NCBI GenBank assembly: GCA_900546775.1
Contig: UREM01000016.1
Location: forward strand, 1 to 44,480
DNA length: 44,480 bases
Direction of reading: 5' to 3'
Source: an uncultured Collinsella sp.
GTDB lineage: Bacteria > Actinomycetota > Coriobacteriia > Coriobacteriales > Coriobacteriaceae
Part shown: one piece after another, positions 35,017 to 42,960 of the stretch
Layout: each line of letters opens with the position of its first letter
How positions within the stretch are numbered: the first letter of the stretch is position 1
Program-made: the position numbers and the translations under genes
The notes under the pieces: model-generated
Seen by the model: only the letters and a program-made list of their open reading frames with translations
Database searches by the model: none
Told to the model about the DNA's origin: nothing

Positions 35017-36687
35017 ATGCCAGGTGTTACCCCTGCAGAAGTTCTGTCCAACTTTGGCATTACGCTGGTCGAAGATCCTGCCGAGAACCAGCCCCGCCTG
35101 CTGGTCGACCTGCCGGCAGCCGAGCTCGTCGAGCACGCCATCCGTCGCAACGAAGGTCGTATGGCCTCCAACGGCGCGCTGGTGATCGAGACGGGGGAGC
35201 GCACTGGCCGCTCGCCTAATGACCGCTTTATCGTTGACACCCCCGATGTTCACGACAAGATTGCCTGGGGTGCCGTCAACCGCCCGCTGTCTGTCGAGAG
35301 CTACGAGGCCATCAAGGCCGGCATCGTCGACTATCTCAACGAGCGCGACGTGTTCGTCACTCGCGGTATGGCCGGTGCCGACCGCAACCATACGCGTCGT
35401 CTGCTTGTCGCCTGCGAGCGTGCCAGCCAGGCGCTCTTTATTAAGCAGATGCTCGCCCGCCCGCTTGCCCGTGAAATCGCACGCACCGGCGAGCCGGACT
35501 TCTGCGTGCTCGCCGCGCCGGGCTACCAGTGCGATCCCGCCATCAAGGGCCTCAACTCCAGCGCCGCCGTGGTCATTAACTTCCAGGAGCGCGTGATTCT
35601 GGTCGCCGGCACCGGCTACTCCGGCGAGATCAAAAAGTCCATTTTCAGCGTCATGAATTACCTGCTGCCCGTCGAGGACGACGTGCTGCCCATGCATTGC
35701 TCGGCCAGTATGGACCCCGTCACGCATGAGACCGCCGTGTTCTTTGGCCTCTCCGGCACCGGCAAGACCACGCTTTCGGCCAACCCCACGCGCCTGCTGA
35801 TCGGCGACGACGAACACGGTTGGTCCGACATGGGCATCTTCAACATCGAGGGTGGCTGCTACGCCAAATGCGAGGGCCTGGACGCGTTCCACGAGCCTGA
35901 GATCTTCAACGCCGTCCGCTTTGGCGCGATCTGCGAAAACGTGGTGCTCGACGAGAACCGCAAGCCCAACTACGACGACATCTCGATCACGCACAACACG
36001 CGCGTGGCCTATCCCGTCGAGCACATTCCCAACGCGTGGACCAAGGGCATGGGCACCACTCCAAGCGTCGTGCTGTTCCTGACCTGCGACGCCTTTGGCG
36101 TGTTGCCGCCCATCTCACGCCTGACGGCCGATGCCGCCATGTACCACTTCGTGACGGGCTTTACGGCCAAGATCCCCGGCACCGAGGTCGGCGTCACCGA
36201 GCCCACGCCCACGTTCTCTTCGCTGTTTGGCGAGCCGTTTATGCCGCTCGACCCCATGGTCTATGCCAAGATGCTCGGTGAGCGCATCGCCGACGGCCGC
36301 ACGCGTGTGTACCTGGTCAACACCGGCTGGATTGGCGGCGGCTACGGCGTGGGCCATCGCATCGAGCTTGCCTACACGCGCGCCCTGGTGGCCCGCGCCC
36401 TCGACGGTGCCATCGAGGACAGCGAATTCGTGCATGACGATATCTTTAACGTCGACATTCCCACCACGTGCCACGGCGTACCCGACGGCATCCTGGTGCC
36501 GCGCCAGTATTGGCAGAGCACCGCTCGCTACGACGAGGCCGCGCACAACTTGGCCGTGATGTTCGAGGAGAACTTCGAGAAGAAGTACTCGCACCTGCCC
36601 GAATCCGTCAAGGCCGCCGGTCCGCACGCTCAGGTGCACGCCGACGCCCGTCATCGCGGCCACGGCCTGCTGGGACTTCGCCACTAG
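35017..36687 (+). CDS. pckA: Phosphoenolpyruvate carboxykinase (ATP)
   Basis: 556 residues. It interconverts oxaloacetate and PEP with ATP/ADP, in gluconeogenesis or, in fermenting gut bacteria, often in the CO2-fixing direction towards succinate. ETGERTGRSPNDRF (substrate Arg), FGLSGTGKTTLSA (P-loop, near residue 243), IGDDEHGWSD (metal-binding Asp), and LVNTGWIGGGYGVGHR are all diagnostic of the ATP-type enzyme. The start ATG at 35017 follows AAAGGAGG; a longer frame from 34903 runs into repeat DNA and is unlikely. A family A palindrome follows the stop by 15 bases. Confidence 0.96.
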   Translation: MPGVTPAEVLSNFGITLVEDPAENQPRLLVDLPAAELVEHAIRRNEGRMASNGALVIETGERTGRSPNDRFIVDTPDVHDKIAWGAVNRPLSVESYEAIKAGIVDYLNERDVFVTRGMAGADRNHTRRLLVACERASQALFIKQMLARPLAREIARTGEPDFCVLAAPGYQCDPAIKGLNSSAAVVINFQERVILVAGTGYSGEIKKSIFSVMNYLLPVEDDVLPMHCSASMDPVTHETAVFFGLSGTGKTTLSANPTRLLIGDDEHGWSDMGIFNIEGGCYAKCEGLDAFHEPEIFNAVRFGAICENVVLDENRKPNYDDISITHNTRVAYPVEHIPNAWTKGMGTTPSVVLFLTCDAFGVLPPISRLTADAAMYHFVTGFTAKIPGTEVGVTEPTPTFSSLFGEPFMPLDPMVYAKMLGERIADGRTRVYLVNTGWIGGGYGVGHRIELAYTRALVARALDGAIEDSEFVHDDIFNVDIPTTCHGVPDGILVPRQYWQSTARYDEAAHNLAVMFEENFEKKYSHLPESVKAAGPHAQVHADARHRGHGLLGLRH

Positions 36688-36702
36688 CGTTGCTTCAGAC
36701 CC

Positions 36703-36743
36703 AAAACCACCATAAAGGGGACAGGCACCTTTGTGGTGGTTTT
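36703..36743. repeat. Palindromic repeat family A, copy 3
   Basis: AAAACCACCATAAAGG, GGACAGGCACC, then TTTGTGGTGGTTTT; a 14-15 bp stem with one mismatch. It lies 15 bases after the pckA stop and may act as its terminator. Confidence 0.9.
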
Positions 36744-36770
36744 ACTCGCGCGGATGACTCGGGTTACAAT
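36741..36770 (+). promoter_or_regulatory. Candidate promoter of the B3/B4 gene
   Basis: TTTACT (36741-36746), 18 bases, TACAAT (36765-36770). It overlaps the end of the palindromic repeat and would give a leader of about 135 bases. Confidence 0.5.
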
Positions 36771-36783
36771 ACGCCTGACATAT

Positions 36784-36873
36784 TGCCCCCTTCTCCGGAT
36801 GGGGGCAGCGTAAGCGCTCTTGTGGCGGCACCGTAGGACTTTGAAGGTGGCCGTCGTAAGGGCGCTTTTTGTT
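36784..36873 (+). promoter_or_regulatory. Structured leader with intrinsic terminator (candidate attenuator)
   Basis: A first hairpin pairs TGCCCCC (36784-36790) with GGGGGCA (36801-36807). A second, long one pairs AAGCGCTCTTG then GGCGGCACC (36812-36832) with GGTGGCCGTC and TAAGGGCGCTT (from 36846), and ends in TTTTTGTTT, which is an intrinsic terminator. It lies between a candidate promoter and the B3/B4 gene, with the ribosome site 30 bases later. It could regulate that gene by premature termination, or simply be a second terminator of pckA. No known riboswitch class or T-box motif was recognised. Confidence 0.55.
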
Positions 36874-36914
36874 TAGGCGCCCTCGCTCGGGCGCGCACGA
36901 TGAAGGGAGAGCGC

Positions 36915-37634
36915 ATGAAGAGCTTTATTGCCGAGGATTCGTTTTGGGAGCTATTTCCGCAGGCGGCTGTCGGTGTTGTGGTCGTAAAGGGTATGAAGCC
37001 CGCGGCTCAGATTCCTCAAGAGGACGTGGACGCGATTGCGGCGTTGCTCGACCGCGCCAATATCGACGCGGAGCGTCATCTGACCAGCGATACTATCAGC
37101 GAGAACGCACCGGTCAAGGCATGGCGCGAGGCTTATCGGCTGTTCAAGACCAAAAAGGGCGCGCGTTGCTCAATTGAGAACCTGCTCAAGCGCGTGCTCA
37201 AGGGCAAACCGGTGGGCCACATTACGCCCGCGGTGGACATCTACAACACGGTGTCGCTGACCTACGCGCTGCCCGTTGGCGGCGAGGACCTGCATGCGAT
37301 TGAGGGGGATCTTCGCTTGAAGGTGACTGACGGCGGCGATGCGTTCCTGCCACTTGGCGAGGAAACGGATGACCCGACGCTGCCCGGCGAGCTCGCCTAT
37401 ATCGACGATGCAGGCGCCGTATGCCGCCGCTGGAACTGGCGCGATGGCGTTCGCACGGCGCTGTCCGATGATTCGGCCGATGCTTTCCTGGCGATTGAGT
37501 GCGTGGAGCCCGAGCGGATGGGGGATTGCCGGGCTGCCGTTGATCGTCTCGCCGAGTTGCTCGAGCGCTATCTGGGAGCGACGGTTGTCGTTAAGACGCT
37601 TGTGACCCGCGACAATCCCTGCGTGGAACTGTAA
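36915..37634 (+). CDS. B3/B4 tRNA-binding-domain protein
   Basis: 239 residues. It resembles the B3/B4 (editing) domain of the phenylalanyl-tRNA synthetase beta chain as a free protein: WREAYRLFKTKKGARCSIENLL, GHITPAVDIYNTVSLTYALPVGG and GELAYIDDAGAVCRRWNWRD are the conserved blocks. Free B3/B4 proteins are thought to edit mischarged tRNA or bind amino acids; the role is not settled. The ATG at 36915 follows GGGAG; an upstream in-frame ATG at 36900 is less well placed. It has a structured leader with a terminator. Confidence 0.85.
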   Translation: MKSFIAEDSFWELFPQAAVGVVVVKGMKPAAQIPQEDVDAIAALLDRANIDAERHLTSDTISENAPVKAWREAYRLFKTKKGARCSIENLLKRVLKGKPVGHITPAVDIYNTVSLTYALPVGGEDLHAIEGDLRLKVTDGGDAFLPLGEETDDPTLPGELAYIDDAGAVCRRWNWRDGVRTALSDDSADAFLAIECVEPERMGDCRAAVDRLAELLERYLGATVVVKTLVTRDNPCVEL

Positions 37635-37662
37635 CGACGCCTGCGGATCATGTTCGCCGGTC

Positions 37663-37704
37663 AAAACCACCACAAAGGCGCCTGTCCCCTTTGTGGTGGT
37701 TTTT
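37663..37704. repeat. Palindromic repeat family A, copy 4
   Basis: AAAACCACCACAAAGG, CGCCTGTCC, then CCTTTGTGGTGGTTTTT; perfect 15-bp stem with a T-run on the plus side. Inner part inverted relative to copy 3. It follows the B3/B4 stop by 28 bases and could be its terminator. Confidence 0.9.
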
Positions 37705-37807
37705 ATGTTGATGGGTTAACAAATGGGATATTTGGGTATGGGTGTTGCCTCGTGCGGCTAAGATGTTTACCCGTTAGCATCATGTAAGCGAAAGGCGGTC
37801 GTCTCCC

Positions 37808-38257
37808 ATGCAGCAGAACGACGAGACACGTTTCGAGGACTTTGTCGGACTGATCAGCGGGCTCTACAAGGAGATCCAGCGCATTAAGACATCCGAGGGC
37901 GCAAGGCTGGGCCTCAAAGGCTCCGACGTTATGTGCCTGTACTATCTTGAGCGCAGCAAGGACGGTCTGACTGGCGCTGACCTGGCTCGCATGGCAGGCG
38001 TGACCCGTGCCGCCGTCTCGCGCACGCTCGCGCATCTGGAGGAGGGCGGCTACGTCGAGGTCGATGATTCGGGCGACGCCGCCGTTAAGTATCGTGCTCC
38101 GGTGCGCCTGACCGCTCTAGGCGGCGAGAGCATGAGCGAGGCGGACCGCATCATTCGCGAGGTGCTCGATACCACCGGTAAGGCTATGGGTGTGGAGCAG
38201 CGCGAGCAGATGTATGCGTCGCTGCGCACGATTCTCAACACCCTGCGCGAGATCTAG
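37808..38257 (+). CDS. MarR family transcriptional regulator
   Basis: 149 residues with a winged helix: LGLKGSDVMCLYYLERSKDGL, then GADLARMAGVTRAAVSRTLAHLEEGGYVE and a wing ending in RAPVRLTALGGESMS. MarR proteins act as dimers and respond to small ligands. The following gene is a DegV/FakB-like fatty acid binder; a FabT-like role in lipid control is possible but unproven. The ATG at 37808 follows GAAAGGCGG. Confidence 0.9.
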   Translation: MQQNDETRFEDFVGLISGLYKEIQRIKTSEGARLGLKGSDVMCLYYLERSKDGLTGADLARMAGVTRAAVSRTLAHLEEGGYVEVDDSGDAAVKYRAPVRLTALGGESMSEADRIIREVLDTTGKAMGVEQREQMYASLRTILNTLREI

Positions 38258-38376
38258 AGCCGCGCTGGCGCTAGCTTTCAGCCAACAACTGCATCGTCCC
38301 GTTTGAGCACGTATACCGTGCCGGGGCCTTGCTGTCAAAATTCCCTGCGCGGGACCTGCGCAAGAAAGGATTCGCT

Positions 38377-39231
38377 ATGTCCGTCCGCATTATTACCGAT
38401 TCCGCAAGCGATATGTCGCCGGCTGAGCACCCCGCTCTGCGTGTTCTGCCGCTGTCCGTCACCTTTGGCACCGATGTGTACATGGATGGCATCGACATCG
38501 ATCACCAGCGCTTTTACGAGATGCTTGTGGAGCGCGATGAGCTGCCCAAGACCGGTCAGGTCAACCCGTACGCCTTTTCGCAGGCGATTGCCGAAGCGCG
38601 TGAGGCCGGCGATGAGGCCGTGATTATTACCGTGGGCGCCAAGCTCTCGGGCACCAACCAGAGTGCTCGTACGGCACTTGCCGAGGCGCCGGGCGGCGAC
38701 ATGTTCGTCGTGGACAGCAATAACGTGACCTTGGGCGAGCGCGTGCTGGTCGAGTATGCGCTGCGCCTGGTGGACGAGGGCCAGGGCGCGGCTCAGGTTG
38801 CGGCGGCTGTCGAGGCCGTGCGCGACCGCGTGGTCGTCATCGGCCTGCTCGAGACGTTGGAGTACCTGGTGCGCGGCGGTCGCCTGTCTGCTGCGGCCGG
38901 TGCCGTGGGTACGCTGCTCAACGTAAAGCCCGTGGTGGCTGCCGAGGACGGTCTGATCGTGCAGCTGGGCAAGGCGCGCGGTTCCAAGAACGGACGTAAC
39001 CTGCTCAACCAGAAGGTCGAAAAGGCGGGCGGCATCGACTTTTCCATGCCGCTGGCGCTCGGCTATACGGGCCTTTCGGATGCGGTGCTCAAGAAGTATA
39101 TCGAGGACAGCGCGGCACTGTGGGCTGGCCACACCGAGGGCGAACTGCCCGTTCACACCATCGGCGCCACCATCGGCACCCATGTAGGCCCCGGCGCCGT
39201 AGCCGTAGCCTTCTTCCAACCCGTTAACTAG
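38377..39231 (+). CDS. DegV family protein (FakB-like), second copy
   Basis: 284 residues. IITDSASDMSP at the N-terminus, VGAKLSGTNQSARTAL (fatty-acid contact loop), LLETLEYLVRGGRLSAAAGAVG, LLNVKPVVAAEDG and GATIGTHVGPGAVAVAF at the end are family hallmarks. It presumably binds a fatty acid for phosphorylation by FakA. It lies 119 bases after the MarR gene. The ATG at 38377 follows AAGAAAGGA. Sequence is clearly different from the DegV at 2644, so the two may prefer different fatty acids, as in species with several FakB proteins. Confidence 0.92.
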   Translation: MSVRIITDSASDMSPAEHPALRVLPLSVTFGTDVYMDGIDIDHQRFYEMLVERDELPKTGQVNPYAFSQAIAEAREAGDEAVIITVGAKLSGTNQSARTALAEAPGGDMFVVDSNNVTLGERVLVEYALRLVDEGQGAAQVAAAVEAVRDRVVVIGLLETLEYLVRGGRLSAAAGAVGTLLNVKPVVAAEDGLIVQLGKARGSKNGRNLLNQKVEKAGGIDFSMPLALGYTGLSDAVLKKYIEDSAALWAGHTEGELPVHTIGATIGTHVGPGAVAVAFFQPVN

Positions 39232-39241
39232 CCCACCTGCC

Positions 39242-39281
39242 AAAACCACCACAAAGGGGACAGGCACCTTTGTGGTGGTTT
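39242..39281. repeat. Palindromic repeat family A, copy 5
   Basis: AAAACCACCACAAAGG, GGACAGGCACC, then TTTGTGGTGGTTT; 14-bp stem. It lies 10 bases after the DegV stop, in the same inner orientation as copies 1 and 3. Confidence 0.9.
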
Positions 39282-39310
39282 ATGCTATTCCGGGTGGAAG
39301 GGAGCGAGCA

Positions 39311-39631
39311 ATGGCGTCTGAGGGCTTTTTTGAGCGGGTGTACGAGGTGGTCGAGCAGATTCCCGAGGGGATGGTCGCCACGTATGGTCAGGTGGCGCTG
39401 CTTGCTGGACGTCCACGAAGTGCGCGGTACGTGGGGTATGCCCTGCATGGCAATCCGCGCCCCGGCGAGATTCCCTGTCACCGCGTGGTGTTTGCCGATG
39501 GCCGCATATGCGATGGTTTTGCTTTTGGCGGTCCCGATGCTCAACGTGAGCTTTTGCTAGGGGAGGGTGTGGCGTTTAAGGACGACATGCACGTCGACTT
39601 GGCCGCCTGTCGCTGGCCTGCAGGGCTCTAG
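39311..39631 (+). CDS. MGMT/Ogt-type DNA alkyltransferase-like protein
   Basis: 106 residues, only the C-terminal DNA-binding and active-site domain of O6-alkylguanine-DNA alkyltransferases. EQIPEGMVATYGQVALLAGRPRSAR is the helix-turn-helix with the base-flipping Arg, and IPCHRVVFADG (Cys56) keeps the acceptor cysteine. Short alkyltransferase-like proteins usually carry Trp in that place, so this one may still accept alkyl groups. A 40-base palindrome lies on each side. The ATG at 39311 follows GGGAGCGAGC; the frame before it runs from repeat DNA. Confidence 0.85.
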   Translation: MASEGFFERVYEVVEQIPEGMVATYGQVALLAGRPRSARYVGYALHGNPRPGEIPCHRVVFADGRICDGFAFGGPDAQRELLLGEGVAFKDDMHVDLAACRWPAGL

Positions 39632-39647
39632 CGGCTCTGCCGTGGTT

Positions 39648-39687
39648 AAAACCACCACAAAGGTGCCTGTCCCCTTTGTGGTGGTTT
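39648..39687. repeat. Palindromic repeat family A, copy 6
   Basis: AAAACCACCACAAAGG, TGCCTGTCC, then CCTTTGTGGTGGTTT; 15-bp perfect stem, inner part as in copies 2 and 4. It lies 16 bases after the MGMT-type gene. Confidence 0.9.
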
Positions 39688-39951
39688 AGTTTACTGGGGC
39701 TAACTTATGGAGAAGCTATGGCGGGCGATATTGATGCAGCAAAGTAAACCACGGTGAACTATATTGGTTTCAGCAACGGAGCAGGCAATAGGCGATGAAA
39801 AAGCCTGCCCTGTTGAGTTTGATTCGCATTCCTCCCCTCTGTGCGATTCAACGGTGTACTTCGGGAACAGGCCCGCTGGCAACTAACTGCCAGCGGGGCT
39901 GTTCCTGTTTGTCGAGGGAGTGCAATGGGCAGAGCCGAACCGGTCGGGCAC
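39688..39951. other. Intergenic stretch with one strong hairpin
   Basis: No gene is seen. Short frames (for example 39795-39986 plus) have no ribosome site or protein family. The hairpin at 39865-39904 is the only clear structure. Confidence 0.5.
39865..39904 (+). terminator. Long-stem hairpin, possible terminator
   Basis: GAACAG, G, CCCGCTGGCA pairs with TGCCAGCGGG, G, CTGTTC (16 pairs and one mismatch) around a six-base loop, followed by CTGTTTG. It lies 230 bases after the nearest plus-strand gene. Confidence 0.55.
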
Positions 39952-39982
39952 CAAAAAAGGCGGACGCCGTAGCGCCCGCCCT
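39952..39982 (-). terminator. Terminator after trpS
   Basis: On the minus strand GGGCGG and CCGCC form a GC-rich stem around GCGCTACGGC, followed by TTTTTTGG, 33 bases after the trpS stop. Confidence 0.8.
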
Positions 39983-40015
39983 ATAGCAATCGAAAGTTCT
40001 AGCCAGCAGATCGAT

Positions 40016-41065
40016 CTAGTACACCATGCCCATGGCGTCCTGAACCTCGACCAGGGTCTGCTCGGCAATCTCGTTGGCGCGACGGTTGCCCTCGTGCAGC
40101 ACGTCCTTCACATAGTCCAGATCGTTCTCATAGCGCTGACGACGCTCGCGGATCGGCGCGAAGTACTCGTTGACGGCCTCGGTCACGTACTTCTTGAGCT
40201 GGCCGGAGCCGCCCATGCCAATCTCCTCGGCAATCTCGACCTCGGAACGGCCAGTGCAGATGGCGGCGGTTGAAAGCAGGCCGGACACGCCGGGGCGGTT
40301 CTCGGGATCGAACGTGATCATGCGCTCGGAGTCGGTCTGGCTCTTCTTGATGCGCTTGGCCGTCTCCTCGGCGGTCATCGAGATGTTGATGGCGTTGCCG
40401 TAGCTCTTGCTCATCTTGCGACCGTCCAGGCCCGGCAGTAGCGGGGTCTCGGACAGCAGCGCTTCGACCTCGGGGAACACTTTGCCGTAGCGGTTGTTAA
40501 AGCGGCGGGCGATGGTGCGGGTGAGCTCGATGTGCGGCAGCTGGTCGCGACCGACGGGCACGACGTTGCCCTTGCAGAACAGGATGTCGCAGGCCTGATG
40601 CACCGGGTAGGTGAGCAGAAGGCCGGTGAGCTCGTGGCCCGAGGCCTCCATCTCGGCCTTGACGGTGGGGTTGCGCGCCAGCTCGGCCTCGGAGACCAGC
40701 GACAGGAACGGCAGCATGAGCTGGTTGGCGGCGGGCACGGCGGAGTGCGCGTAGATCATGGTCTTGTCGGGATCGATGCCGCAGGCAAGGTAGTCCATGA
40801 CCATGTTGTACACGTTGTCCTGGATGTGCTCGGTCGTGTCGCGGTCAGTGATGACCTGGTAGTCGGCGATGAGCACGTTGGTCTTGGCGCCCATGTTCTG
40901 CAGCTCAACACGGCCCTTGAGGGTACCGAAGTAGTGGCCCAGGTGCAGACGGCCGGTGGGGCGGTCGCCGGTGAGCATGGTGAACTTCTCGGGCGTTTTG
41001 GTCAGGCCCTCGCGAATGGCGTTGCTCTTTTGCAGCGCGACTTCGTAGCTGTTCTCGTTTGGCAT
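40016..41065 (-). CDS. trpS: Tryptophan-tRNA ligase
   Basis: 349 residues, class I. It attaches tryptophan to tRNA-Trp. The HIGH-like motif is TGRLHLGHYFGTLK (near residue 38), the KMSKS motif is GRKMSKSYGNAINIS (near 217), and VPVGRDQLPHIELTR is the TrpS dimer and substrate segment. A C-terminal helical domain follows. The start at 41065 follows TAGGAGC; the open frame extends upstream to 41494 but that part is antisense to the WecA gene. The WecA-type gene lies upstream on the same strand with a gap of 169 bases. No T-box leader was seen. Confidence 0.95.
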   Translation of the reverse strand: MPNENSYEVALQKSNAIREGLTKTPEKFTMLTGDRPTGRLHLGHYFGTLKGRVELQNMGAKTNVLIADYQVITDRDTTEHIQDNVYNMVMDYLACGIDPDKTMIYAHSAVPAANQLMLPFLSLVSEAELARNPTVKAEMEASGHELTGLLLTYPVHQACDILFCKGNVVPVGRDQLPHIELTRTIARRFNNRYGKVFPEVEALLSETPLLPGLDGRKMSKSYGNAINISMTAEETAKRIKKSQTDSERMITFDPENRPGVSGLLSTAAICTGRSEVEIAEEIGMGGSGQLKKYVTEAVNEYFAPIRERRQRYENDLDYVKDVLHEGNRRANEIAEQTLVEVQDAMGMVY

Positions 41066-41234
41066 GATTGCTCCTAACGTATGTTCATGGGTCAAGATGA
41101 TAACGCGTTTATTGGAGGGGCGGTGCGTAAGTAGGCGAGGGCGGGAGAGGGACGCGCGTGGTGCGGCTTGTGCGATGGGCGCGGCGCGGCCGCGCTTGGC
41201 CAACGGTGCCTTGGCACATCCTCGGCAGCTTGCC

Positions 41235-42434
41235 CTAGAGCTTGTGGTGGCGCTCTTCTTTGCGCTCCTCGGCTGCCTGCTCCTCCTGCTTAAAGGCGGG
41301 GTCGTCGGGGGTGACGAGCTCGTCCTCGTGCGTGCGCTTGTTGTAATGGTGGCGTAGCACGGGTTCAAACAGGTGCAGGTGCTTGGCGAAGGCCGCCGAG
41401 CCAATGGCGAGCACGGTAAAGATGAGCACACGCATGGGCACTTCGACCTGGTTAATCGCGGCGGCGCCGGCCGAAAGCATGATGCACCAGGCATAGATGA
41501 GCAGCACGGCCTGTTTTTGGTTGTAGCCTTCTTGGATTAGGCGGTGGTGGATGTGGCCCTTGTCGGCCTGCCCAATGCTAATGTGGGCGCGCCTGCGGCG
41601 CACGATGGCGCTAAACGTGTCGATGATGGGCACGCCGGCAACGATGAGCGGGATGATAAGCGAGGTGAGCGCGGCGGTGCGGCTCACGTTGAGCAGCGAG
41701 ATGGAGCCCAGTGCAAAGCCCAGAAGCAGCGACCCCGAGTCGCCCAAGAAGATGCTTGCGGGGTTGAAGTTGTAGCGCAAAAAGGCCAGGCAGGCGCCAA
41801 AGAGCGCAATGGAGAGCGCGGCGGCGTCGATGCGGCCCGAGAGAACGGCCATCGAAAACATGGTGAACGAGGCGATGCCGCAGATGCCCGTGGCCAAGCC
41901 GTCGAGGCCGTCGATGAGGTTAATGATGTTGGTGAATGCCACCAGATAGATTACGGTGATGGGGTAGGCGAGCCACCCGAGCATGATTTCGCCGGGGGCA
42001 AACGGGTTGACGATGACGCCGATCCGCAGGCCGCCGATACAGGCGATGAGCGCGGCGAGGACCTGCCCGGCCAGCTTTTGCTTGGGCTTGAGTTGGAAGA
42101 CGTCATCGATAGCGCCGGTCGCAAAGATGACGGTAAAGGAGAGCGCCAGCATGGGATAGCTAATGTGAAGGCGCGGGTGCGGCACCAGGACGGGTGGCCA
42201 GCCTAGGTGCCAGGTGCCTAGGATTTGCACAATGCAGGCAACGACCAGGCCCAAAAACACCGCCGTTCCGCCCAAACGCGGGATGGGCTTTGTGTTGATG
42301 CGGCGCTTAGAAGGATAGTCGACGGCATCGAGCTTAATTGCCAAGCGCTTGACCAGGGGCACCGCGAGGAAGGTCGTGATAAAGGCCGCCGCTGCCACGC
42401 ATAGGTACGGTATGTAGCTCGGGGATGAAGCCAT
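41235..42434 (-). CDS. Undecaprenyl-phosphate glycosyl-1-phosphate transferase (WecA/TagO-like)
   Basis: 399 residues with about 10-11 membrane helices. It transfers a sugar-1-phosphate (GlcNAc or similar) from UDP-sugar to undecaprenyl phosphate, the first step of wall polymer or polysaccharide synthesis. Motifs are typical: KRRINTKPIPRLGG, GAIDDVFQLKPKQKL (catalytic Asp pair), NIINLIDGLDGLATG, FLGDSGSLLLGF, and QADKGHIHHRL. The C-terminus is charged and cytoplasmic. The start is uncertain (ATG at 42434 or TTG at 42452); neither has a strong ribosome site. Its glycan may be moved by the flippase at 33060. Confidence 0.88.
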   Translation of the reverse strand: MASSPSYIPYLCVAAAAFITTFLAVPLVKRLAIKLDAVDYPSKRRINTKPIPRLGGTAVFLGLVVACIVQILGTWHLGWPPVLVPHPRLHISYPMLALSFTVIFATGAIDDVFQLKPKQKLAGQVLAALIACIGGLRIGVIVNPFAPGEIMLGWLAYPITVIYLVAFTNIINLIDGLDGLATGICGIASFTMFSMAVLSGRIDAAALSIALFGACLAFLRYNFNPASIFLGDSGSLLLGFALGSISLLNVSRTAALTSLIIPLIVAGVPIIDTFSAIVRRRRAHISIGQADKGHIHHRLIQEGYNQKQAVLLIYAWCIMLSAGAAAINQVEVPMRVLIFTVLAIGSAAFAKHLHLFEPVLRHHYNKRTHEDELVTPDDPAFKQEEQAAEERKEERHHKL

Positions 42435-42639
42435 GAATCTAAAAACCGCCAAGCGTCGAAGGAAAAGGTCAGAAGAACGCCATGCGCAAAGGGCATAGCC
42501 GAACCATAATACTCGACCAAGGGGGGTGCATGTAATTGCACGCAGCGATAATCACGCGCTTACCAGATATTGGGATGTTGTCGATGGCTTGTCGGGATGC
42601 CGACGGGGATCCATATGGACCGTGATGGTGATTTTCGGC

Positions 42640-42811
42640 AAAAGAAAACCACCCCCCACGTTACGAAAATGAACCCACCTAAAACAGGTGGGTGCCCTCA
42701 TCGACTGTTCCAGCGTCCTTAACAACGAAGGATACCTGTACTAGGTACGACTGTGTGGGCTCCCTAAATAAACGCGACGGTTCACCCAGTTGCTCCGCGG
42801 GGGGCGGAATA
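42640..42811 (-). ncRNA. ssrS: Probable 6S RNA
   Basis: A 170-base transcript is predicted on the minus strand after TATGAT (42822-42817). The two ends pair as CCGCCCCCCGCG with CGTGGGGGGTGG (12 bp with G-U pairs), then GGGTGAACC with GGTTCATTT. Between these and the inner arm there is an open bubble: the 5' side (GTCGCGTTTATTTAG) is unpaired and the 3' side has a small hairpin (CCCACCT, AGGTGGG). GCCC/GGGC and an apical stem (TCCTT, AAGGA) close the rod. This is the layout of 6S RNA, which mimics an open promoter and binds RNA polymerase. The U-run TTTTCTTTT ends it. Fold drawn by hand; no covariance model run. Confidence 0.65.
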
Positions 42812-42960
42812 CCTACATCATAAAGCGGCACTTTATCGATTCCAGTCTTGACATTACAAAAATCGTGTCGGACGATTACGGCGCCTTGGGGCTCGAGCCG
42901 TCTACGCGGCCTGGCCCTTTACGTTTGAGCTGCTGAATCGTTGTTTTGGAGCATGTTTTT

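Noticed and set aside
36784..36873. T-box or known riboswitch in the B3/B4 leader
   Set aside because: No T-box consensus (AGGGTGG-type) and no motif of a known riboswitch was seen; only kept as a terminator-bearing leader.
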